DNA of 64,000 nucleotides from Arthonia radiata (Eukaryota; Ascomycota; Arthoniomycetes; Arthoniales; Arthoniaceae), in assembly GCA_002989075.1 (NCBI GenBank), contig PSQN01000017.1, positions 1,736,001 through 1,800,000 of the forward strand, in the 5' to 3' direction. Shown piece by piece: positions 31,619-40,684 of this stretch. The stretch's first letter is position 1. Every line of letters starts with the position of its first letter. The notes below the pieces were generated by a model. That model was given only the letters and a program-made list of their open reading frames with translations. It made no database searches and had not been told where the DNA came from. The translations under genes and the position numbers were made by a program.

Positions 31619-32960
31619 GGATCATTAACATATGGTCCAGTCTTTGATGGTGCTGAGACGTCAGGACCTGCAAAAGTTTTACTATTTCCCTTCACCAAAA
31701 GCCATGATGTTCTCAAGACGAGCGTGGCATGATTTACGACTTTTGACGGCACAGATTTAAAACACGATTATGAGCATATCCAGCTACGGACTGGGTGCTC
31801 TAATCATGATACGTGTAATACTAGACGTGTGAAAGACTACTCGAGTCCATGCGACCCAAATCCTTTGAAGTTTTGGAAAACTGAAATGTAATTATACGCT
31901 TCTTTAAATCGCTTGAAGGTCGGCTGATGCTTTGATGTACCATCAAGGTACCCTGCAGGCTTAGGTCACGATGTGGTGTGCGTCGCTGCAGGGATATCGC
32001 TAGAGTAGCCCTTATCAATTATGCAATATCACGGTTCGACGACCTATGGCATGGCTTGCCTGATCTCGCACAAAGGATCCGGCCCGTACCGACGTCGCCT
32101 GACGAGCTTCAAACGTATTGGTATCCGGTGCGGAGCTTTACTTCCTGAATAAATGCTTCATCATCCGTCGACAGCACTCTTTGCGTCCCCGCTGGAGTTT
32201 CGCAGTCACCATCGTATGCTCCTCGATCGCGTGGAGCAAATGCGTATTTGTTCACCCTGATGCTGTGCGGTCACTGCATAGCAATGCACAGCTGTACGCA
32301 ACTCAGATCCCCAGCTCTGTTGGCAACCAAGACTACTGCAACGATCCATCGAGCAACGATAAGACGCGATCCTGATCTATGCAGAGCATCGAGAGATCTA
32401 GGCCTTCGAAGCTCGCGCGCTTGAGGTACACTGATTATAACTTACTGGGCATTGGCGAGCAGGCGCTCTTCTTGCGTTTAACAGACATTGGTTGTACGAA
32501 AGACGCTAAAGCGAGCACTGAATTCAGTGGGGTGGTCAAATCATGGCCTCGTGGCCTAACATCTATGGGTAGGATGTATGAGCGACGGCTTTGAGAACAC
32601 CCGCCAAACGTTCCCTCGGCAGGCGCCACCATGCAGGATCTCAGCTCCCCTGCAGAGCCGCCAGTCATGTCACGTCCCAAAGGCGCTCCATCTTCCCAGC
32701 AGCTTGGTACGGTACCAGCAGATCTGGAGATGCCGTGCTGTTGGATCTAAATTTCTCTCCTCCCACTCACTTGGTCGCTACGCTCACGTACATTCACGCC
32801 TCAACAAGAATGTATTTTCGCGTACAGTGCCGAACCAGGCTGCCGTCAATGCAGTCATCATATCACCAACATCGCTGCACACATCGCTGTGAAGCACAAC
32901 GCCACTTCATGCTGCTATTATCTATCGACGTTGCCAAGCCGCACGACCTCCTCCACTCGC
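31619..32960. other. Gene-poor 1.3 kb between convergent genes
   Basis: I see no gene here. Short open frames on both strands lack recognisable sequence or plausible splice structure. I see no transposon ends. Confidence 0.5.
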
Positions 32961-34032
32961 TTAGATCTTGCTGCTGACCCCGTCCTGCGGAATCTTGACC
33001 ACGACCTTGCCCCACGTCTCGCGCGCACCAAGCGCCTTCAGCGCAGGACCCACGCTTTCTAGTCCCACGAACTCCTGGTCCGTGTAACATGTCCCTTTGA
33101 ACTTGCCTTGAGCAATCAGATCATAGATGCCGCCCCATACCGTATCGACGGTGCCTGGCTCCATCGTTGCGTACATCCCCCAATGAATGCCAATGACACT
33201 CACGTTCTTCAGCAGTATCCGATTCACAGCAAGCTTTTCAATCTCACCGCCGGCAAAGCCAACGACCAGCAGCCGCCCGTTCCACGCCGTGCATTTCATG
33301 GACAGCGCGAGCAAGCCCACAGAGTCGTAGACGATGTCGACACCCCGACCATTCGGCGTGAGATCTCGAACTTGATCTGGCCAGTCCTTCTGCCGGTAGT
33401 CGATCGCGTAATCCGCGCCGTACTTCCGCGCAATGTCAAGCTTATGCTGTGTGCCAGCCGTCGCGATCACCCTCGCGCCATACGCCTTGGCGACCTGCAC
33501 CGCCGCGAGCCCCACACCTCCAGCCGCGGCATGTATCAACACGTAGTCACCTCTCTTGATACCCGCTCGATGCACTAACGCGCCATAGCTGGTCGGTGCC
33601 GTGACAAACAAACCCGCTGCCTCGAAGAAGCTCCACCCCTCCGGCACTGGCAGTATCCTCTCCTCTGTCACTGCGACTTTGTCCGCAAAAGCGCCCTGTG
33701 CAGATCCAAAGATTCGGTCGCCGACTTTGAACTTCGGTGTGCGGTCATGGGCTAGTTGTGAAGGAGCTTTGAGGACGACGCCAGCAAATTCGGCGCCGGA
33801 GATCCATGGGAGGGGAGGTTGGTGTTGGTATTTGCCGCGGATCTGGAGGAGGTCGAAGAAGTTTGTGGCAGCCGCGTGAATCTGGATGAGGTATCGGTCG
33901 TCTTGGGGTGTGGGTTCAGGGACGGAGGTGACTGTAAGGTCGTCGGGGCCCTGGGTGGTGTCAGTTGCGTGATGGAGGGGGAGGTAGTGGGGTGCGGACT
34001 TTGACGTATTGTTGGACCTGTACGCCTCTCAT
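32961..34032 (-). CDS. Zinc-free MDR quinone oxidoreductase
   Basis: Two exons, 34032-34000 (MRGVQVQQYVK) and 33950-32961, give 340 residues. The 49 nt intron starts GTCCGC, a weak donor, but joining gives the conserved YVK-GPDDLTV. The N-terminal GroES-like domain has IHAAATNFFDLLQIRGKYQ, LPWISGAEFAG and KVGDRIFG. The nucleotide-binding Rossmann domain has VLIHAAAGGVGLAAVQVAKA, the AxxGxxG-type signature of NADPH-dependent quinone oxidoreductases, then GADYAIDYRQ and VDIVYDSVG. The zinc-ligand cysteines of alcohol dehydrogenases are absent. It likely reduces quinones or enones with NADPH in the cytosol or mitochondria. The divergent neighbour is DSK2. Confidence 0.88.
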
Positions 34033-34493
34033 CTTGCCAACTTGCAATGATGGACGATGGAAATCGATATGTTGTGTAGTGTTTGAAGGCTCATGCGGTT
34101 TCGCGAAAAGTTCCAGTCGTATTTGCAAGCCGGAAAGTCCGGAACATGCTCACGTACTCATGCTGGTCAAGCACGCTTTCGTCTGGACCTCGGCTGAATA
34201 GGGTCACTCAGGGTGCCCACAGCAGTGTATGTGGCGCAAGCAGGAGTGTGGCTTGACATGCTTGGCAAGGCTCTGCACATGTCATCGCCGAAGCAAGCGT
34301 GTCCATTCACTTCTTGCTACTTCTTTTGAATACCACCAGACAACGCCTCAACTTTGCTGCCTACGGAAGACCTTTGTAATAGCCAAAGATACCACGGAGT
34401 GTGCTGTATCCAGCAAAATTCTTTCCTACTGCCGCCAATCATCGTCGTCTCACTCACGTCGTCTCGTCAAAGGTCATCTGAGCAGTTCCTAAG
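34033..34493. promoter_or_regulatory. Divergent intergenic region, oxidoreductase / DSK2
   Basis: About 0.46 kb lies between divergent start codons, with no gene visible. Confidence 0.5.
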
Positions 34494-35990
34494 ATGAGCG
34501 AGGATGCAACAAGCAGCGAAGCTGCACAGATCACGTTCAACATCAAATCATCCTCTGACTCTCGCCATACTGTCACCGTTGCCGATAATATCACAGTCTC
34601 AGACCTCAAGCAGAAGCTCTCCACACCAGAGTATGCCGACATACCACCAGAACGCCAGCGTCTCATTTACTCCGGTCGCGTAATGAAAGACCCTGACACA
34701 TTGGCCACATACAAGATCAAAGATGGCAACACCGTTCATATGGTGAAGGGTGCTGCCAGCAACCAACAGAGAAATCCAGAGACCGCGGGACAGTCAGGAT
34801 CACAGGTGCCACCCAACGCTGGCGTACCCCAAAACCTGGCAACGGGTACTGGATCAGACCCATTGGCAGGACTGACAGGTGCACGGTATGCTGGCTTTGC
34901 GCAGATGCCTGGAGCAGGCATGTTCGGACCTGATGGCGGAGTAAGTTGTCGATATGCATGTGAAAATGTTCCAGTTGCTAACAGGTTCACGCAGATGGGG
35001 GCACCTCAAGGCCCTGAAGAAATGCTCAGCATGCTTGAGAACCCGATGGTCTCAGCACAATTCAACGAAGCCATGAACAACCCACACGTCATCCAAATGC
35101 TCCAGAACAATCCCATGATCCGCGATAATCCAATGATGCGGGAGATGCTCAACAATCCTGAGATGCGGCGCATGATGTTCAACCCAGAATTCATCCGCAA
35201 TAGTATGCAGATGGGCCGGATGCTTAATGGTGGCGCGAGGGGAGGGCAAGGTGGCGGGGGCATGCCTGCGCCTGGGGTAACAGATAACACACCGCAGACG
35301 GAGGGGCAGCGAGGGCAGCAAAATCAAGGCGATCAAATCCAACAACAGCCACCAAATCCTCTAGCTATGATGGGAGGCATGGGCGGTGGACAGCAAAATC
35401 CCTTTGCGATGCTCAATGCAATGGGCATGAACCCGCAAGGACAGTCGCAACAACCGCAAAACAACGCGGGCACACCTCGACCCTCTACAGGCAACACCAC
35501 GCAGCCATCATCAGACAGTACATCAAACAACTCACAACAGCAACAACCAGCCAACCCATTCGCCAGCTTATTCGGTGGCCAACCGCAGGGTCAAGGCCAA
35601 GGTCAAGGCAACCCCATCATGGACATGGCACAACAGATGATGCAGAACCCTGAGATGATGCGTTCGATGATGGGCTCCATGGGTGGCATGGGAGGCGCAC
35701 CTGGAGGTCAGCAAGGCGGCCAACAAGGACAACCCGGTCAGATTGGTCAACCAGGCCAACAACCAATCAACCCCTTCGCGATGCTCGGCGGTATGCCAGG
35801 TGGCGGTATGGGAGGCTTCGGCGCGCAACAGCAGCAAGACTCAAGACCACCAGAAGAGCAGTACGCTGAACAACTTCGCCAGCTCAACGAGATGGGGCTG
35901 CACGATTTCAACCGGAATGTGCGGGCCCTGCGCATGACTGGCGGGCATGTCGAGGCGGCTGTTGAGATACTATTCTCCGGTACCGTGTGA
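34494..35990 (+). CDS. DSK2: Dsk2/ubiquilin shuttle factor
   Basis: Two exons, 34494-34940 and 34995-35990, give 480 residues. An N-terminal ubiquitin-like domain (about 11-88) has ITFNIKSSSDSRHTVTV, RQRLIYSGRVMKD and VHMVKG. STI1 repeats follow, with MLENPMVSAQFNEAMNN, MLQNNPMIRDNPMMREML and NPEMRRMMFNPEFIR, and a second set near NPEMMRSMMGSMGG. The middle is Gln/Gly/Met-rich. The C-terminal UBA domain has YAEQLRQLNEMGLHDFNRN and ALRMTGGHVEAAVEIL. Dsk2 brings ubiquitinated clients to the proteasome. The 54 nt intron is a multiple of three and has no stop, so a retained form would add 18 residues. Confidence 0.95.
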   Translation: MSEDATSSEAAQITFNIKSSSDSRHTVTVADNITVSDLKQKLSTPEYADIPPERQRLIYSGRVMKDPDTLATYKIKDGNTVHMVKGAASNQQRNPETAGQSGSQVPPNAGVPQNLATGTGSDPLAGLTGARYAGFAQMPGAGMFGPDGGVSCRYACENVPVANRFTQMGAPQGPEEMLSMLENPMVSAQFNEAMNNPHVIQMLQNNPMIRDNPMMREMLNNPEMRRMMFNPEFIRNSMQMGRMLNGGARGGQGGGGMPAPGVTDNTPQTEGQRGQQNQGDQIQQQPPNPLAMMGGMGGGQQNPFAMLNAMGMNPQGQSQQPQNNAGTPRPSTGNTTQPSSDSTSNNSQQQQPANPFASLFGGQPQGQGQGQGNPIMDMAQQMMQNPEMMRSMMGSMGGMGGAPGGQQGGQQGQPGQIGQPGQQPINPFAMLGGMPGGGMGGFGAQQQQDSRPPEEQYAEQLRQLNEMGLHDFNRNVRALRMTGGHVEAAVEILFSGTV

Positions 35991-36815
35991 GCCACCGATC
36001 GTTCGAAGCGAAGACAGCAAGCATTGTATGGCGCTGAGGCGTTGGCAACACCTCGATGAAGGTCATAAAGGAGTGTAATGAGCATTCAGGTCTATGGTGT
36101 ATATGAGTAACGAACGCTGACACTTGTGATGGGAAACATTTTGAAGCGGTTGTGAGTATTAAAATTTCAACAGACTTGATGCTGAAGCGACGACGTATCG
36201 TCTTCGGCATAGAGAATCCTACCAGAAATGCCTTGTCCTGCACTCGCATGGGTTGCTGGCTGCGCAGCTTTGCAGTTCAAGGTGCGCACTTGATAGCAAG
36301 CTAACATCGAATATCCATCGAGCATCAGCCAAAATGTTTCTTTTCCAGCTCTATCAGTACCACAATATGTATATTCGACCTCTGTGATACACCACTCACG
36401 CCCATGTCGGTGTCCTATCATGGTTGGCGTGCGGTCCTGAAGACCATGTAGTCTAGGCTGACTGATTTCAAAAGTTCAAGAGCATCAAGAACCATTTCTC
36501 CACTTCATCTCTTCTTCATCTCTTCCCAGCGTTCAAGCTCCGTAATCGTGACAAGCCGATGGCGCTCTCTCTGTGTGCTCAGACGTGCTGCCTAGACGCT
36601 CAGACACGGCACGGCATAAAAGCTGCCTTTCCTGCTTTCTTCTCCTCTCGGTATACCACACTCGCCAGCAACCGCACATCGAACAGCATATCACACACAC
36701 CTCGTACTTGTACATAGCAGCTATACGCAGCACCTGTACAAAACACGAATACGAAGCACCCAACGCCACCAGCCATCGCACTTACCCACCACCCCACAAC
36801 ATCCACAACAGCACC
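35991..36815. other. Intergenic region
   Basis: No gene is supported between DSK2 and the next plus-strand gene. A CT-rich tract near 36490-36540 and CA-rich sequence up to 36815 look like promoter and leader. Confidence 0.55.
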
Positions 36816-37625
36816 ATGCCCACCCCAACAACCTTCGAAATGACGCTCTTCCAATCCCAAGTCCGCAGCCGCGTCGGCAAGGGCGCGGACCGCTTCAGCG
36901 AGAAGGAATGGCTCCGGCTGTATAACGATACCTACGAACAGCGCATGTACGAAAAGCACCAACGCGAACTTACCGAAGCATCTAAACAAGCCGACGAGAA
37001 ACTAGCAGCCCCACTAGAGCGTTTCGCCCTCAGCAAGGCCGTTGAAAACTACCATGGGGACCGCGCGGATATTAATCATGCTTGTGGGAGTGATGATATT
37101 GATGCGGCGTTGCTCGAAGGCAGTCTTGCGGCTGAACAGCAGCTATACAGTCCAGGTGTGGGTGCGACGCCCTTTGAATCGGAAAGCGCCAGAGACGCGG
37201 AGGCGATGTACATCAACAAACCGCTCAGCTATGACGACTGGAACGCAGAGCGACTGGCGCGGAAGCAGCCTGCAGGGCTTGCGGCGCCGGAGGTGGAGTT
37301 TGATATTGGGGATCTGCGGCGGCTGGATGTTGGCGATGACGTGAAGCCTGACTCGATTGAGGCGTTGCTGGACGATAGCAAAGCGGACGAGGAGCAGGAG
37401 AGGAGGGATAGTGGTGTTGGACTTCAGGATGAGGGGGATGAGGATGAGGGGATTGAGGGGGTGGTGGCGTGCAAGTCGGTGCTGGGTGGTGACGGGACGG
37501 GTGTTGAGCTGGAGGGTAGGGATAGTGCGGGTGAAAGGGAGCGTGGTGCGGATGAGGTGGTGGGTGTGGTGGCGCGAAAGGCGCGGGATCCGTTTGAAAT
37601 TTTGCTGCCGGGTATGAGGAGGTAG
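36816..37625 (+). CDS. Acidic protein of unknown function
   Basis: This is a single exon of 269 residues from ATG 36816 (MPTPTTFEMTLFQSQVRSRV). No signal peptide or membrane span is seen. The first 90 residues are charged and probably helical (FSEKEWLRLYNDTYEQRMYEK). A middle segment reads YINKPLSYDDWNAERLARK. The last 120 residues are Asp/Glu/Gly-rich and low in complexity, ending DPFEILLPGMRR. I do not recognise the family. The coding strand changes from C-rich to strongly G-rich at about 37080-37250. The frame is open far upstream, but that part looks like leader sequence. Confidence 0.7.
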   Translation: MPTPTTFEMTLFQSQVRSRVGKGADRFSEKEWLRLYNDTYEQRMYEKHQRELTEASKQADEKLAAPLERFALSKAVENYHGDRADINHACGSDDIDAALLEGSLAAEQQLYSPGVGATPFESESARDAEAMYINKPLSYDDWNAERLARKQPAGLAAPEVEFDIGDLRRLDVGDDVKPDSIEALLDDSKADEEQERRDSGVGLQDEGDEDEGIEGVVACKSVLGGDGTGVELEGRDSAGERERGADEVVGVVARKARDPFEILLPGMRR

Positions 37626-37847
37626 ATGCAGCGTGGATTGTATTTCGTGTTGGGTGTTTTGGGTAATCAGGAGGGTCAGCGCGATCATCTTGGAGCTTTT
37701 GATCAGCGGAAAGGGTATTACATGGGAGCTCTGGCATAGCTTTGCTCTACTTCAGCATACCTAAATACTTCATGTCTATAGTGAAGATGTGACGTGCCCC
37801 TCGAGCGCTCTTAATGAGCTCATTCAATTTTCGTGGCCATCATTGGA

Positions 37848-38429
37848 TCACGCTCCTCCCAAATCATTGAAAACCTGCAATGCCACCTTCACACAACCCT
37901 CCGGCGCCGCCTCACCACCATTCCAGTATATGCCAGCCCCACTAGCCTGGCAGAAGACCCACCCATTCCAATCCTGCTGCTCAGTCGTTCCGTCACCGTT
38001 ACCGCCAGGCCCACCCACCGCGAACAGTGGCAGTTGGTTGTGCTGATGGAAGCACCCGTACCCGGTCTTCAGGGTGATTTCCCCACCATTCGCTGGCACC
38101 GGACCAGGCTGACCAAACAGCAAAGGGTTGTTGAGGGAGCCGTCGTCGCACCCGGAGCCTTCGGCGCAGAGGGAGCTTGTGCCAGTGTCGTAGCTGAAGA
38201 AGGCCGCGTCGGAGAGGGTGGTTGAGGGGGAGGCGACCAGGATTTTGGCGCCACGAGAGACGGTGCGGATGGCGAGGCCGACGGTGGATTGGTCGGCGGG
38301 GTTGTAGGCGGCGAGTTGGAAGGTGTCGTCTGGGAAGGGGAGGGCGACGGGGTTACAGAGACCGACGCCTTGGGGAGCGGGTGCTGCGAGGGCTAGGGAG
38401 GCGAGGGAGAGGAGGGTGAGTTTGTACAT
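37848..38429 (-). CDS. Small secreted protein (paralogue 1)
   Basis: This is a single exon of 193 residues. The signal peptide MYKLTLLSLASLALAAPAP is clear. The mature part has cysteines in GLCNPVALP, SLCAEGSGCDD, YGCFHQHNQ, VFCQASG and EGCVKVAL. It contains TFQLAAYNP, FFSYDTGTSSL and GWVFCQASGAGIYWNGG. The layout matches the protein encoded at 39456-40019: TF-[QK]-LAA near the N-terminus, an F-S-[YF]-D strand, a W-x-x-CQ strand and a final C-x-[KR]-V-[AG]-L strand. Function unknown; an extracellular role is inferred from the signal peptide. Confidence 0.8.
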   Translation of the reverse strand: MYKLTLLSLASLALAAPAPQGVGLCNPVALPFPDDTFQLAAYNPADQSTVGLAIRTVSRGAKILVASPSTTLSDAAFFSYDTGTSSLCAEGSGCDDGSLNNPLLFGQPGPVPANGGEITLKTGYGCFHQHNQLPLFAVGGPGGNGDGTTEQQDWNGWVFCQASGAGIYWNGGEAAPEGCVKVALQVFNDLGGA

Positions 38430-39455
38430 CGTGATAGTGTCTAAGCAGTGATTTTCTTGAGCGGAAAAGGCCTGATAAGTCGTTGATGGCTTGAGAGGAT
38501 GAAGATGTGGTGATGAGCGTGAGGAAGTAGCGGTATTCAGCAAGGAATCCGCTTCTTATATTCTCACGGCTTTAGATGCGTAGATGCATGTCAAAGCACC
38601 TACCGTTCTCATCCACCCAAGCCAAGGCAGTGCTACCCCAGACAAATCTAATCCGTCGACGAACACGAAGTCAGGTCAGCTTACTCTGCCGGTGGACAGG
38701 TCAGAACGATCCTCGGGCATACGAACATCTTTTCAACCTGTCAACAATGCCGAACGCCGTGGATATGACGGCAATCATAAGAATAAGTGAGGAGAATGAT
38801 CAACCTTCCGCCAGAGCTGCATTGCTTTGAATCCGCCAGACGCTAGTAAGCCACAAGAGGTTAGCAACATGTCCGAAAAGACTTAGGCTAAGCGCTAGGG
38901 GCAACTAGTCCGCTAAATTTAGTCTATCCGAGAGTTCGTCTGTGCCGTATTCAATGGGGGAAGTGCTCGCGAGAATGCAAGTAAGATGGACCTCTCCCAT
39001 TCCCTCAAGCTATGTCAGGTCCTGTTGTGGGGCAATGGCGGTTGAAGATTGTGGAGCCTACCTGGTTGTAACGATCGACGGGCCGCATCCGGTGCAGATG
39101 GCCTGCGTGAAGGTCATCTGATCTAGTCAACTGTCATCACTGTGTTGGAGGTGGTTCTCAAGATATTGAAGGTGGTCAGACGCAGCCGAAAGCGAATACA
39201 TAGCTCGACTGACTTGTTGGCCATGTGGCGTAGTAGCAGCACGTGTTGGCTGGCTAGAGGCGTGAGAGCTCAACTGTATCTGGGAGAGAAGCGCGATGCA
39301 AGACAAATGAACATAAATTATTCTCTTAGAATTTCTTGAACATGTGCCTGCAGAAGCTTTTTCGGAGCCAGCTTCAGCAAAAGATCTTGACATTCGAATT
39401 ACATGGTTTTTAGACTTGCTAGATCGCGAAAAATAAGGATATGCTTCCGTAGCCA
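38430..39455. other. Intergenic region between the two secreted-protein genes
   Basis: This is about 1 kb with no supported gene. It holds the promoter of the first secreted-protein gene and the 3' flank of the second. Confidence 0.55.
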
Positions 39456-40019
39456 CTAGTTAATAGAGAGTCCAACACGTGTGCAGGGATAGACACCACC
39501 CTCATGGTTGTCGACATTAGTGGAATCCAAGACCGGGTCGTAATAGATCTGCGTCAATCCGGTCGTGAAACCAGGGATTTGGCAGAGCAGCCATGGATCG
39601 GTTGGATGAGTGCCGCTTTGGTCGGAGTCGACCAGGTATTGGACGCCTGATGGATCACAGCTGACTGCCAGTCCACCGCTGGGGTCAGACTGCGTGGTGG
39701 TAAGATTGAGCAGCTGGTTCTCAGTAGGCGACAGCGACGAATACAACGTAGTCCCGGAGCGAGATTGGTGTAAGTCTGCAAGGCGGCCGCTGGCAGCGTC
39801 GAAGGAGAAAGCCGTAGCGTAGTCCTCAGTAGTGGTGGAGCCGAAGAGAATTTGGTAGGCAGTGATACCGGAGTTGTCGAAAGCTTGAAGCCAGGTCTTC
39901 CTGGTGACGTCGCTGAGAGGTTGAGCAGCGAGCTTGAAAGTGCTAGGGGCGTCGCATGCTGTCGGAGCCGCTGCAGCAGTGCTTGCTGCAAGCAGTGCGC
40001 CAGCTATGAAGGACTTCAT
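39456..40019 (-). CDS. Small secreted protein (paralogue 2)
   Basis: This is a single exon of 187 residues with signal peptide MKSFIAGALLAASTAAAAP. The mature protein has four cysteines, in TACDAPS, AVSCDPSG, LLCQIPG and YPCTRVGL. It shares spaced features with its neighbour at 37848-38429: TFKLAAQPL, FSFDAASGRL, PWLLCQIPG and a C-terminal CTRVGLSI. I infer an old tandem duplication. The family is not one I can name; such small secreted proteins occur widely in Dothideomycetes and other Pezizomycotina. Confidence 0.8.
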   Translation of the reverse strand: MKSFIAGALLAASTAAAAPTACDAPSTFKLAAQPLSDVTRKTWLQAFDNSGITAYQILFGSTTTEDYATAFSFDAASGRLADLHQSRSGTTLYSSLSPTENQLLNLTTTQSDPSGGLAVSCDPSGVQYLVDSDQSGTHPTDPWLLCQIPGFTTGLTQIYYDPVLDSTNVDNHEGGVYPCTRVGLSIN

Positions 40020-40684
40020 GACGCTTAGGTGGATATGGTGAGCAGAAGCTGGGGTCTTCGCGGTTCTTGAGGGTGGTGTAGACTCGGCTATTAAGTAAGA
40101 ACTGGGGTTGTCTACTTTTTTGAAGTGGAATCATGAAATGTGAAGCAGCTGGTTCTTGTATGTTGTAATGTAGCACTGAATAATACGGAGCAGGTCGGTC
40201 ATTTACGCCGCTGTCACAGCCGCCTGCTCAGGTTGCTTGCGAGACTACACATGGTAAGCGTCGGGGCCAGACATCGCTTCATTGTCCGGAACGATCTCAA
40301 CAAGATTCGCGCAGGGATTTCACGCTGTCAGCAGGAAGCGGCTCTAACTTGCCAAGGCATCGTTGGGGCCTCCTTTTTATTGCCTTGCGATCAGCCGCGG
40401 GAGAGAGCGAATGAATACCGTGATGCCGAATGACTATCTGTTGGAATACCGGACAAAAGCATGTTGATTCGTCAATGTTCAGTGATCAAGAGCCAGCATC
40501 AAAGTTGGTCGGAGGATGACAAGCTACTGTCCAGCTTCGAATCAAGCAGCCATTGACATCCCAAGCTTTTTTGCCCGCCTCGCAAGGCTGTCTAGCTTCG
40601 TGAAATCTTGGCGTTCACAAAATTGTTACCACAAGACAGAGGTGTGCTTCGTCCAAACGCTAGAAGGGTTTGTACCTCAACACA
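40020..40684. promoter_or_regulatory. Divergent intergenic region
   Basis: This lies between the start codons of the secreted protein and NOC2. No gene is supported in it. Confidence 0.5.

Noticed and set aside
31619-32960. Possible decayed transposon in the gene-free stretch
   Set aside because: I found no terminal repeats, target duplications, or transposase or reverse-transcriptase motifs.
37143-37737. Minus-strand open frames of 170-181 codons
   Set aside because: They are shadows of the acidic G-rich gene on the plus strand.
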